NCBI GenBank assembly: GCA_035547515.1
Contig: DASZUS010000077.1
Span: forward strand, 1-64,000
Direction: 5' to 3'
Source of the DNA: DASZTV01 sp035547515
Lineage (GTDB): Bacteria; Actinomycetota; Actinomycetes; JAFAQI01
DNA length: 64,000 nt
A program made the position numbers and the translations under genes. Below are positions 37,244 to 46,109 of the stretch, in pieces (the first letter of the stretch is position 1; each line of letters begins with the position of its first letter). The notes beneath the pieces are model-generated. The model was not told where the DNA came from. It saw nothing but the letters and a program-made list of their open reading frames with translations, and did not search any database.

Positions 37244-38041
37244 GTGACCGATCCCCTCGATGACTTCGTACGTGAGCCGTTCACCGCCGACGGCAAGACC
37301 AAGGACATCTTCCGCAAGGGCTCCGGGCCTGCGGTGATCGTCATCTCGGAGGTCCCCGGCATCACGCCAGGCGTCGCGAACTTCGCCCGCAAGATCGTCG
37401 ACCGCGGGTGTACGGCGGTGATGCCGCACCTGTTCGGCGAGCCGGGCAAGGAGATCTCCGCGGGGTACACGTTGAGCACCTTTGGCAAGCTCTGCATCTC
37501 GAGCGAGTTCACCAAGCTGGCGACGAAGCAGTCGGGCAGGATCACGGGATGGCTGCGGGCGCTGGCCCGAGCCGAGCATCAACGCTGCGGCGGGCCCGGT
37601 GTCGGGGTCGTCGGCATGTGCTTCACCGGTGGGTTCGCGCTGGGAATGATGGCTGATGCGCCGGTTGTCGCGCCGGTGATGAGCCAGCCGTCGGTGCCGT
37701 TCCCGATCGGCGCGCGACGCAAGGCCGACCTCGGCATCTCCGAGGCGGAGCTCGCGGTCGTCAAGCAGAAGGTGGCGTCGGGGGGCTGTGTGATGGGCCT
37801 TCGGTTCACCGGCGACCCGATGGCGCCCGGGGAGCGGTTCGCGACGCTGCGCCGTGAGCTCGGCGACGGCTTCATCGGCGTGGAGCTCGACTCCTCGCCG
37901 GGCAACCCGCACGGCCATCCGAAGGCCGCCCATTCGGTGCTCACCGAGCACCTCATCGACCAGCCCGGCACGCCGACGCGCGAGGCACTCGACCGCGTCC
38001 TCGACTTCCTGACCGACCGCCTCGGCGTCGCCGCGGCTTAA
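37244..38041 (+). CDS. Dienelactone hydrolase family protein
   Basis: The 265-residue alpha/beta hydrolase has the dienelactone hydrolase nucleophile motif GVVGMCFTGGFAL with Cys as nucleophile, a catalytic Asp region (MGLRFTGDPMAP) and a late His region (SSPGNPHGHPKAAHSVL). It should hydrolyse lactones or similar esters in the cytoplasm. It starts with GTG. It is monocistronic, with a convergent HNH gene 25 bp downstream. Confidence 0.88.
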   Translation: MTDPLDDFVREPFTADGKTKDIFRKGSGPAVIVISEVPGITPGVANFARKIVDRGCTAVMPHLFGEPGKEISAGYTLSTFGKLCISSEFTKLATKQSGRITGWLRALARAEHQRCGGPGVGVVGMCFTGGFALGMMADAPVVAPVMSQPSVPFPIGARRKADLGISEAELAVVKQKVASGGCVMGLRFTGDPMAPGERFATLRRELGDGFIGVELDSSPGNPHGHPKAAHSVLTEHLIDQPGTPTREALDRVLDFLTDRLGVAAA

Positions 38042-38066
38042 CTGACATTCACATTCGCCGCTGAGG

Positions 38067-39248
38067 TCAGGTTCTTCGAAGCTCGACGGTGCCGTCTTTG
38101 TTTCGACTGTGGTGCCACTCGGTGTGGTGTTCGAGCCAGTGGTGGTAGGCGCAGAGGTAGATCGCCTTGTCGAGGTTCGTCTGGCCGCCGTTTTCCCAGT
38201 AGTCCTCGTGGTGGAGGTCGCAGCGGAGGATGGCTGCCTGGCACTTCGGTGACTCGCAATGCCCGTTGGCGCGGATCTTCGCGGCTCGGCGCTGTGCCCG
38301 GCTCCAGGTCCGGGTGGACCGTCCGAGGTCGAGGACTTCCGAGGCGCTGCCGAGGACCGCGGGGATGATGCCGGCGTCGCAAGCGAGCATCCGGGCGGTG
38401 TTCGGGCTGACCGCTACACCTTCGAGAAACGCGGTGCAGGTGTCCCCGGCTTCGAGCTGGGCGATCAGGTCGGTGAGGTGGGTGAGCACCGTCACCTGAG
38501 TCGGCTCGCCGGCGGCCTCAGGCAGCTCGCCACACTTCATGGCGATGGTCGCGAGCTCTACGAGTGCGTCCGCGTTGCGCTTCGCTGGGGTGCGCTCGTC
38601 AACCTCCCCGGCCTTGCGGCTCAGGGGATAGAGGGCCTTGCGCAGGATGGCGGCACCGACCCGGTCGAGCATCCCGTCGATGCGGACCATCTCGTCGATC
38701 GTGTCGGTCAAGGTCAGGTAGCGGCCCTCGCGCCGGCGTACCGCGCGTTCTTCAGCGGTCTCGTTAAGGCACAGCCGGTCGGTGAGCTCGCGCAGACCGC
38801 GGGCCATCAAGGTCGGATCGGCGTAGCGCGCGATGTCGAGGAGCTCCTTCTCGGCGTGGTCGCGCGCCTCAGAGCTGGGCAGCTTCGGCAGGAACGAGGT
38901 GATGACCTTCGCTTGGTCCTGGGTGGCCTCCCCGGCGAGCATCGCCTCGACGATCGCCGGCCGCGTGGGGTAGGTCCGCGCCACCGACAGCCGCGAGCAC
39001 GCATCGGCATTCGAAAGCTGCTGGTCTTCGACCAGCCATGCGCGCGTCGAGCGGCCGCACTCGGAGGTTGTCGCGTCGCGGGTGTCCATCACCTGCAGGC
39101 GGCGCGCGAGGACGCCGTCCAGCCGGCGGCGTGCGTTGAGCAGCGCCTCAGTGGACTCCACGAGCAGGACATCAGGAAGCGAGTGCGGGTCTTGGGCAAC
39201 CAGTCGCGCAATGTCCTCCGCGAGGACCTGCGTGGGCTGGTCGAGCAC
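38067..39248 (-). CDS. 13E12-repeat family protein: DUF222 with HNH endonuclease domain
   Basis: The 393-residue protein has an N-terminal DUF222 domain (helical, about residues 20-300) and a C-terminal HNH nuclease motif: GHCESPKCQ, LRCDLHHEDYWENGGQTNLDKAIYLC (key residues DLHHE, N and C) and YHHWLEHH. This is the 13E12 repeat family, spread in multiple copies in actinobacterial genomes and thought to be mobile or nuclease-like. A perfect LexA box lies just upstream, as described for 13E12 genes of Mycobacterium tuberculosis. It starts with GTG at 39248. Confidence 0.9.
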   Translation of the reverse strand: MLDQPTQVLAEDIARLVAQDPHSLPDVLLVESTEALLNARRRLDGVLARRLQVMDTRDATTSECGRSTRAWLVEDQQLSNADACSRLSVARTYPTRPAIVEAMLAGEATQDQAKVITSFLPKLPSSEARDHAEKELLDIARYADPTLMARGLRELTDRLCLNETAEERAVRRREGRYLTLTDTIDEMVRIDGMLDRVGAAILRKALYPLSRKAGEVDERTPAKRNADALVELATIAMKCGELPEAAGEPTQVTVLTHLTDLIAQLEAGDTCTAFLEGVAVSPNTARMLACDAGIIPAVLGSASEVLDLGRSTRTWSRAQRRAAKIRANGHCESPKCQAAILRCDLHHEDYWENGGQTNLDKAIYLCAYHHWLEHHTEWHHSRNKDGTVELRRT

Positions 39249-39258
39249 CGTGACTCCC

Positions 39259-39276
39259 TTCGAACTGATGTTCGAA
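39259..39276. promoter_or_regulatory. LexA (SOS) box
   Basis: TTCGAACTGATGTTCGAA contains TCGAAC-n4-GTTCGA, the full actinobacterial LexA consensus, as a perfect dyad 11 bp upstream of the HNH gene start. The gene is therefore very likely induced by DNA damage. The downstream leader is A/T-rich for this genome. Confidence 0.92.
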
Positions 39277-39353
39277 TCCTACCTCTCCCCGGTGACAAGA
39301 TCAACAGGAAATCCGTTGCAATCTAAGGAAAACTTATCCACAAGCACTACCGC

Positions 39354-39587
39354 TCACCCGCGCGACAGCGCGGCGGGCAGCGCCCACCCTGACGGGCCCT
39401 TGGTCAGGCGGTAGGTCGCAGTAACCGCCTCGAGCGGGACCGCGCCGTAGATGTGTGGATAGCGGGCCGAGCCGCCGTCGAGGTTCTCGACTCGCACCTC
39501 GGAGGGCACCAGGCCGAGATCGATTTCCACCACCAACAGCTCGCCCGGCCAGTCGCGGTAGTGCTGCCGCCGCCTACGCGGTAACGT
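39354..39587 (-). pseudogene. Truncated DUF952 family protein
   Basis: The open frame reads HYRDWPGELLVVEIDLGLV..., then LDGGSARYPHIYGAVPLEAV, which are the C-terminal motifs of DUF952 proteins (RFPHLYGPLP-type). Members have about 110 residues; here only about 70 remain. An in-frame TGA at 39588-39590 cuts off the N-terminal part, and Arg-rich sequence replaces the expected fold. The downstream part ends at a normal stop. It sits beside the mobile-like HNH gene, which may explain the break. Confidence 0.6.
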
Positions 39588-39621
39588 TCATTGCTGGATC
39601 GGAGAATGGCGTTCCCGTAGG

Positions 39622-42258
39622 GTGCAGCGCGTGACCGACGCGCCCGCTGTCGGGGTCGCCGAGCTGCTCGCCGCCCGCGCCGACGATGGCGACCTTGCGC
39701 TGCTCGCGGGCGAGCGGTCCTGGACGTGGCGCGAGGTCGTCGCGCAGGCCGCCGCGCGAGCCGAGTGGCTCTCGACTGCCCTCGATCCGGCTAAGCCGCG
39801 AAACGTCGGCCTGCTGCTCGACAACACACCGGACTTCGTCTTCACGCTGTTCGGCGCGGCTCTCGCCGGAGCGTGCGTCGTGGGCATCAACTCCACGCGG
39901 CGCGGGGCGGAGCTGCAGCGCGACATCGATCACACCGACTGCCAGCTCGTGCTCACCGACCGGGCCCACGCGGACCTACTCGACACCGAGCACGTGCTCG
40001 TCGAGGACGAGCCGTGGCAGAAGCACGTCGGAGCATCGCTGCCAGCCGCCCTGCCCGATCCTTCGACCCTGCTGTTACTGATCTTCACGTCGGGATCGAC
40101 GTCGGCGCCCAAGGCGGTACGGCGCTCCTCCGGCCGCATCGCGGCGGCGGCGAACCTCGGCTTCCCGAAGAGCGACACCCTCTACATCTGCATGCCGCTT
40201 ATCCACGGCAACGCGCTGTTCGGAGCGCTGTTCCCAGCGCTCGCGGCCGGCGCGAGGATCGCCCTGCGCGAGAAGTTCTCGGCAAGCGCGTGGCTCGACG
40301 ACGTCCGACGGTACGACGCGGACTTCACGACCACGGTCGGTCGGGCGCTGTCCTACATCCTCGCGACGAAGCCCAGCGTGCACGACAAGGACCACAAGCT
40401 GCGCGTCGTACTCGCGCCGGAGAGCTCACCGCGCGACGCCAGCGACTTCACGGCACGCTTCGGGGTACCCGTCGTCACCGGCTACGGACAGAGCGAGGGC
40501 GGCATCACGCTCCTGCCCAGCCGCCGTCACGGCGCCCTCGGCCGAGCCCCGGAAGGCGCCGACATCGCCGTGGTCGACCAGGCCACCGGTGAGGAGAAGG
40601 CCATCGCCGACCTGGACGAGCACGGCCTGCTGCGCAACCCCGAGCAGGCCATCGGGGAGCTGGTACGACGGGACTCCACCGGCGCGTTCGAGGGGTACTG
40701 GTCCAACGCCGAAGCGGACGAGACCAGGCTGCGCGACGGCTGGTACTGGTCGGGGGACCTCGCCTACCGCGACGCCGACGGTGTCTTCTACTTCGCCGGT
40801 CGCGCCGGGGACTGGATTCGGGTCGACTCCGAGAACTTCGCGGCTGCTCCCGTGGAGCGGATCATCGACCGCCATGACGACGTCGCCGCGGTTGCTGTCG
40901 TCGGCGTCTCGGACCCGCACAACGGCGACCAGGTGCTCGCCGCGCTGCAGCTGGTCGAAGGCGCGGGCTTCGAGCCCGCCGCGTTCGGCGACTGGCTCGC
41001 CGCGCAGCCCGATCTCGGCACCAAGTGGGCGCCGAAGTTCGTGCGGGTCACCCCCGCGCTGCCGACCGTCGCCCACGACAAGACCGACCGGCAGCGGATC
41101 AAGCGCGAGGCGTGGGCAACCACCGACCCGGTCTGGTGGCGTCCGGACCGTGACGCCGGTTACCGGCTACTGACCGATGCGGACCGCGATGCGCTCTACG
41201 CCGAGTTCGAAGCCAACCAGCGGCTCGCGCTGGCCCCGCCCCGACCCGCGCGGTCCCGCAGCCGAAAGGCGCTCGCCGCCGGATTCTCCGCGTGGTTCGC
41301 GGCGCGCGAAGGGGTTGCCCCGCCGGTCAGCGTCGAGCGCCCGCAACCAGGTCTGTCCAGCGACACCTTGCTGCTCGACGTCGCCGGGTCCGGGTACGTC
41401 GCACGACTGCCACCGCAGGGATCGGGCTTGTTCCCCGACTACGACCTCTCGCGGCAGGAGCGAGTCCAGCGGGCGGTGAGCGAGGCGGGCATCCCGTCCG
41501 CGCCGCCGATAGCGTTCGAAGCCGACCCGGCCTGGGTGGGCGCGCCGTTCCTGCTGATGCCACGCGTCGCGGGCCGGACACTGACCACGAACCCGCCGTA
41601 CCTCACCCATGGCTGGCTGGCAGAGTCATCAGCTGCCGAGCAGGCGGCGATCTTCCACCGGTTCGTCGACATGCTCGCCCGGATCCACCGCATCGACCCT
41701 GCGGCCGTCACGGGCGCGACGACGGGCGGCGGACCGACGTTGAGCGGCATCGTCGACTACTGGGACCGTTACCTGGACTGGGCCACGACCGACGCCGAGG
41801 CGACGAAGATCTACCGCGCCGCCATCGACTGGTGCCGGGCCAACCTGCCGGCCGATCCCCCGCCAGCGGGCCTGCTCTGGGGCGACCCGCAGCTGCAGAA
41901 CCTGGTCGTCGACGATGACGGCGAGATCGCCGCGGTGCTCGACTGGGAGATGTCGGGCGTCGGGCCCGCCGAGGTCGACCTCGCCTGGTTCCTCGTCCTT
42001 CACGAGCAGTCGGCGGAGACCGCCGGCGCCGAGCTGCCCGGCTACCCGGGCCGCGCGACGATCATCGAGTGGTACGAGCGTGCCGCCCGTCGCGCCGTCG
42101 CCGACCTTCGGTTCTACGAGGTGCTGGCAAACCTTCGCAGCGGCTCGATCGTGCTGCGAATCGGCGCGATCATGGAGAGCGCGGGCCATCCCGCGACGTG
42201 GACCGCACACGTGCCGCAGCCGCGACATCTCGCCCGTCTGCTCGGAGTCGCTGAGTGA
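39622..42258 (+). CDS. Acyl-CoA ligase fused to an APH-type kinase domain
   Basis: The 878-residue product joins two enzymes. Residues 1 to about 545 are an AMP-forming ligase: IFTSGSTSAPKA phosphate loop, GYGQSEGGI, WSGDLAYRDADGVFYFAGR, and a late AHDKTDRQRIKRE carrying the putative catalytic lysine. Residues about 555-878 are an aminoglycoside-phosphotransferase-like fold with LLWGDPQLQN (about 750-760; Asp and Asn of the catalytic loop) and VLDWEMSGVGPAEVDLAW with the metal-binding Asp. In levulinate catabolism a separate ligase and an APH-type kinase act in series on 4-hydroxyacyl-CoA; a similar sequence of steps is a reasonable hypothesis. GTG at 39622 or 39631. First gene of an eight-gene operon. 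Confidence 0.88.
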   Translation: MQRVTDAPAVGVAELLAARADDGDLALLAGERSWTWREVVAQAAARAEWLSTALDPAKPRNVGLLLDNTPDFVFTLFGAALAGACVVGINSTRRGAELQRDIDHTDCQLVLTDRAHADLLDTEHVLVEDEPWQKHVGASLPAALPDPSTLLLLIFTSGSTSAPKAVRRSSGRIAAAANLGFPKSDTLYICMPLIHGNALFGALFPALAAGARIALREKFSASAWLDDVRRYDADFTTTVGRALSYILATKPSVHDKDHKLRVVLAPESSPRDASDFTARFGVPVVTGYGQSEGGITLLPSRRHGALGRAPEGADIAVVDQATGEEKAIADLDEHGLLRNPEQAIGELVRRDSTGAFEGYWSNAEADETRLRDGWYWSGDLAYRDADGVFYFAGRAGDWIRVDSENFAAAPVERIIDRHDDVAAVAVVGVSDPHNGDQVLAALQLVEGAGFEPAAFGDWLAAQPDLGTKWAPKFVRVTPALPTVAHDKTDRQRIKREAWATTDPVWWRPDRDAGYRLLTDADRDALYAEFEANQRLALAPPRPARSRSRKALAAGFSAWFAAREGVAPPVSVERPQPGLSSDTLLLDVAGSGYVARLPPQGSGLFPDYDLSRQERVQRAVSEAGIPSAPPIAFEADPAWVGAPFLLMPRVAGRTLTTNPPYLTHGWLAESSAAEQAAIFHRFVDMLARIHRIDPAAVTGATTGGGPTLSGIVDYWDRYLDWATTDAEATKIYRAAIDWCRANLPADPPPAGLLWGDPQLQNLVVDDDGEIAAVLDWEMSGVGPAEVDLAWFLVLHEQSAETAGAELPGYPGRATIIEWYERAARRAVADLRFYEVLANLRSGSIVLRIGAIMESAGHPATWTAHVPQPRHLARLLGVAE

Positions 42259-43496
42259 CCGCCGCCACCACTACACAGGCTGACGCCGACGCGGCCACGG
42301 TCTTCGACCCGGATGCCTGGACGAGCGGTGCGCCGTACGACGCCCTCGACCGGCTGCGGGCCGATTCGCCGGTCCATCGCGTCGAGCTTCGCGACCTGCC
42401 CCCGATCTGGCTGCTCACCCGGCACGATGACGTGATCCGGGTCAGCCGCGACGACGCGACGTTCAGCTCCTCGACCGGCAACACCTTCGTCCCTACCCGG
42501 CCCAACCCAGACTCCGCGATGCTCCCCGGGTTGGACCCGCCGCGACACACGACGATCCGGCGGCTGGTCAACCAGGGCTTCACCGCACGCAACGTCGCCC
42601 GGCTCGAAGACCGGCTCCGCGAGATCGCCCGCGACATCGTCGACCGGGTGCTCGAGCTCGGCGAGTTCGACGCGGTGCCGGCCATCAGCGCGGAGATGTC
42701 GTTGCAGGTGATCGCCGAGGTGCTCGGCGTGCCGCAGGCGGATCGGCTCAAGATCTTCGACTGGAGCAACGCGATCGGCAGCCTCGGCATCGAGGATCCC
42801 GACTACGCGCCCGACCCGTCCGCCTTGCGCGAAGCCGGCATGGCGATGTTCGCCTACTGCCAGGACCTGATCGCCGAGCGGCGACGCGACGAGGCCAACG
42901 CGGTGACGCCGCGTGACGACATCCTCTCGGCACTGCTCGCGGCGCGAGTCGACGGCGAGGCGCTGACCGACGCGCAGCTCAACGAGTTCTTCCTGCTGCT
43001 GGCGGTCGCGGGCAACGAGACCACGCGCAACACGCTCAGCCACTCGATCCATGCGCTGTCCGACCATCCAGACCAGCGCGCCCGGCTCGCCACGCCCGGC
43101 GGCACGACCCCCGCGGTGGTTGACGAGCTGCTGCGGTGGTCGACGCCGGTCCTGCACTTCCGGCGTACCGCGACGGCCGACACCGAGCTCGGCGGGCAGC
43201 GGATCGCCGCGGGAGACTGGGTCGCCATGCACTACCTGTCGGCCAACCGGGACGAGCGGGCCTTCCCCGATCCGTACCGCCTCGACCTCGGTCGGGAGCC
43301 TGGCCCGCACGTCGCGTTCGGCGGCCTCGGCACGCACTTCTGCCTGGGGGCGCAGCTTGCCAAGCTGGAGATCAAAGTCATGCTGGACGAGCTCTACACC
43401 CGCGCACCGCACCTCACCGTCACCGGCGAACCGAAGCGGCTGCGATCAGCGTTCTTCCACGGCATCAAGTCGCTGCCTTGCGCGGTGAGCGCCTGA
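42255..43496 (+). CDS. Cytochrome P450 (CYP124/125/142-like group)
   Basis: The 413-residue P450 has the I-helix VAGNETTRNTLSHS, EELLRWS-type ExxR region (DELLRWSTP), SANRDERAFPDPYRLDLGR, and the heme loop FGGLGTHFCLGAQLAKLE. The late SAFFHGIKSLPC pattern resembles the mycobacterial CYP124/125/142 group, which oxidises the terminal carbon of sterol or isoprenoid side chains; this is a likeness, not proof. GTG overlaps the fusion-gene stop (GTGA). Confidence 0.9.
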   Translation: MTAATTTQADADAATVFDPDAWTSGAPYDALDRLRADSPVHRVELRDLPPIWLLTRHDDVIRVSRDDATFSSSTGNTFVPTRPNPDSAMLPGLDPPRHTTIRRLVNQGFTARNVARLEDRLREIARDIVDRVLELGEFDAVPAISAEMSLQVIAEVLGVPQADRLKIFDWSNAIGSLGIEDPDYAPDPSALREAGMAMFAYCQDLIAERRRDEANAVTPRDDILSALLAARVDGEALTDAQLNEFFLLLAVAGNETTRNTLSHSIHALSDHPDQRARLATPGGTTPAVVDELLRWSTPVLHFRRTATADTELGGQRIAAGDWVAMHYLSANRDERAFPDPYRLDLGREPGPHVAFGGLGTHFCLGAQLAKLEIKVMLDELYTRAPHLTVTGEPKRLRSAFFHGIKSLPCAVSA

Positions 43497-44953
43497 TGGC
43501 GGCCCGCGACCTCGTCGTCGTCGGAGTGGCCCAGCAGACGGTCCGGCCGCCGGGACCGGCACCCGAGCCGCTCGTGTCGTGGGAGCAGGTCGCGCGTGCC
43601 GCGGCGGACGACGCGGGGGTGCCTGACCTGCTCGCCTCGATCGAGTCGATCCAGGTCGTCTACTGCCAGACCTGGCCGTACGACGACCCGGCCGGCCGGC
43701 TCGCCGAGCGGCTCGGCGCGGCGCCGAGACACAGGCTGTACTCGGGCATCGGCGGGACCGTCCCGCAGGTGCTGGTGTCGGAGACCGCCGCCGCGATGCA
43801 ACGCGGCGAGCTGGACTGCGCCTTGATCGTGGGCGCCGAGGCGCTCGCGACCAAGAAGGCGTTGAAGCGGGCCGGCGAGCGGCCGGCGTGGTCGTTCCGG
43901 GAGAACCCGCCGTCGCCGTTCCCGTGGACGCCACCCCCGTCGGTCGAGCTCGCCCACGACGTGTTCCAGGCGTGGGAGACCTTCCCGCTGTGGGACACCG
44001 CCCGTCGCGCCAAGCGCGGCAGCGACCTCGCCTCCTACGCCCGCGAGATGGCGGAGATCATGGCGGCGATGACGCCGACCGCGGCGGCCAACCCGCACGC
44101 GTGGTCGCCGGAGGAGCTCACCGTCGAGCAGATCGAGACCCCGGACGCGAGCAACCGTTACGTCGGCTGGCCCTACACCAAGTACGAGGTGTCGGTCATG
44201 GACGTCGACATGGCGGCCGCGCTGCTCGTGACGACGATCGAGAAGGCCGACGCGCTCGGCATTGCCGAGGACAAGCGGGTCTACCTCGCCGCGAGCGCGT
44301 ACGCCGAGGACCCCGCCGGCATCGCCGAACGCGCGGACATGTCGGCCTCGGCCGCAATGCGGCTGACCGGGGCCGCCGCTCTGCAGACCGCGGGCATCTC
44401 GCTTGCCGACGTGACCTGCTTCGACCTCTACTCCTGCTTCCCGTCCTCGCTCACGCTCGCCTGTGACGCGCTGGGGCTGGACTCGCTCGACCCTCGCGGG
44501 CTGACGGTCACCGGCGGCCTGCCGTTCGCGGGCGGGCCGGGCAGCGGATACGGGTTGCACAGCATCGCGACCGCTGTCGAGCGGCTGCGCGCCGAGGGCG
44601 GCAACGCGTTAGTCACCGGCGTGGGCATGCACCTGCAGAAGCACGTTGCGGCGGTCTACCGGCGCGAGCCCGGCTGGGCGCCGGCACCCGACGTACAGCC
44701 CGATGTCGAGGCCGCCCAGCCGCGCCTTCCGCTAGTCGACAGCTTCGAGGGCACCGCGACGGTTGCCGCCTACACCGTCGCGCACGACCGCGAGGGACCG
44801 CAGAGCGCGCTGCTCGTGCTCGACGTGCCCGGCGGCCGCACTCTCGCGCGGGCCTTCTCACCCGAGCTGCTCGCCGACGCCGAGTCGCGGGAGCTGGTCG
44901 GCGCGACCGTCACCGTGACGACCGACGGCAAGAAGAACACGGCAAGCTGGTGA
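43496..44953 (+). CDS. Thiolase-like protein (acetyl-CoA acetyltransferase/lipid-transfer type)
   Basis: The 485-residue protein has thiolase halves: VVGVAQQTVRPPG, YSGIGGTVPQVLVSETAAAM and ALIVGAEAL early, CFDLYSCFPSSLTLACDALGL and GGLPFAGGPGSGYGLHSIA late, then an extra C-terminal beta region from about residue 395. The nucleophilic Cys expected in classic thiolases is absent at the GIGG position. It probably acts in C-C cleavage, or lacks classic thiolase activity, like Ltp-type proteins. ATG shares a base with the P450 stop (TGATG). Confidence 0.8.
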   Translation: MAARDLVVVGVAQQTVRPPGPAPEPLVSWEQVARAAADDAGVPDLLASIESIQVVYCQTWPYDDPAGRLAERLGAAPRHRLYSGIGGTVPQVLVSETAAAMQRGELDCALIVGAEALATKKALKRAGERPAWSFRENPPSPFPWTPPPSVELAHDVFQAWETFPLWDTARRAKRGSDLASYAREMAEIMAAMTPTAAANPHAWSPEELTVEQIETPDASNRYVGWPYTKYEVSVMDVDMAAALLVTTIEKADALGIAEDKRVYLAASAYAEDPAGIAERADMSASAAMRLTGAAALQTAGISLADVTCFDLYSCFPSSLTLACDALGLDSLDPRGLTVTGGLPFAGGPGSGYGLHSIATAVERLRAEGGNALVTGVGMHLQKHVAAVYRREPGWAPAPDVQPDVEAAQPRLPLVDSFEGTATVAAYTVAHDREGPQSALLVLDVPGGRTLARAFSPELLADAESRELVGATVTVTTDGKKNTASW

Positions 44954-44969
44954 CCCGGGTGATGTCGCG

Positions 44970-46109
44970 ATGAACCGGGACGACCTGGTCGACGTGATGC
45001 GGCGCGCCATCAAGCTGCGCGCGGACAGCACCACAGACCTGATGCCCGACGAGCACCTCGAGCCTGCGGCGAGCTACACCGACGTCGAGCGGCACGCCCG
45101 GGAACGCGCGCTGGTCGCCGCTGCCCCCCAGCTGGTCGGCTACGCCGGCGAGCTGCCCAAGCCGGGCTCGTTCACCACGAAGGACGTGATGGGCACGCCC
45201 GTGCTGCTCACCCGGGCGAAGGACGGCAAGGTCCGCGCGTTCCACAACATCTGCCGACACCGGCAGGCCCCCGTCGCGACCGGCTGCGGGCTCGCGCAGC
45301 GGCTGGCCTGCCCGTACCACTCCTGGACCTATGACCTGACCGGCCGCGTCACCGGCGTACCGGGTGAGGAGGGGTTCTCCGCCGAGCGCTCGACCGAGGC
45401 GAAACTCGCCGAGCTGCCGGCCCAGGAGTACGCCGGCTTCCTGTGGGTCGGCCTGGACCCGGCGCAACCCCTCGACGTCGTCGCCCACCTCGGTGAGCTC
45501 GGCCCGCAGCTCGAGGCGTGGGACTTCGGCTCGTGGGCGCCGGTAGGCGAGAAGCGACTCGACGCGTCGATCAACTGGAAGCTCGGGCTCGACACGTTCG
45601 CCGAGAACTACCACTTCGCGACCGTGCACACGACGACGTTCGCGAAGGTCGCGCACAGCAACTGCACCGTGTTCGACGCCTACGGCAGGCACCACCGGCT
45701 GGTCTTCCCGCTGCGGGCGATCGACGAGGTCGCGGGCACGCCGGAGGACGAGTGGGTGCCGCTGGACCGCCTGGTGGTGATCTATGCCATCTACCCGAAC
45801 GTGGTGCTGTCGGTCACCGCGGTCAACGGCGAGATCTTCCGGGTCTACCCCGGCAACACCCCGGGAGAGTCGACGACGTACCACCAGAACTCCTGGCGCT
45901 TCCCGCTGGCCGACGACGAAGCTCGAGCCAGCGCGGAGGCCGTCTTCGACTACGCCCATCACACGGTTCGCGACGAGGACTACGCACTTGCCGAGCGGGT
46001 GCAGGCGAACCTCGAGACCGGCTTGTCGTCCCACCTGCTGTTCGGCCGCAACGAGCCCGGCCTGCATCATCGTCATGCGGTCATCACCCAGGAGCTAGGA
46101 GCCCAGTGA
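44970..46109 (+). CDS. Rieske [2Fe-2S] ring-hydroxylating oxygenase, alpha subunit
   Basis: The 379-residue protein has a Rieske centre Cys95-Arg-His97 and Cys114-Pro-Tyr-His117 and a mononuclear iron site in a C-terminal helix-grip domain, with FAENYHFATVHTTTF providing His215 and His220. It is of the size of homotrimeric monooxygenase-type oxygenases such as KshA, but I cannot assign a steroid position. A reductase is not encoded nearby. The gene lies 16 bp after the thiolase-like gene. Confidence 0.9.
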   Translation: MNRDDLVDVMRRAIKLRADSTTDLMPDEHLEPAASYTDVERHARERALVAAAPQLVGYAGELPKPGSFTTKDVMGTPVLLTRAKDGKVRAFHNICRHRQAPVATGCGLAQRLACPYHSWTYDLTGRVTGVPGEEGFSAERSTEAKLAELPAQEYAGFLWVGLDPAQPLDVVAHLGELGPQLEAWDFGSWAPVGEKRLDASINWKLGLDTFAENYHFATVHTTTFAKVAHSNCTVFDAYGRHHRLVFPLRAIDEVAGTPEDEWVPLDRLVVIYAIYPNVVLSVTAVNGEIFRVYPGNTPGESTTYHQNSWRFPLADDEARASAEAVFDYAHHTVRDEDYALAERVQANLETGLSSHLLFGRNEPGLHHRHAVITQELGAQ

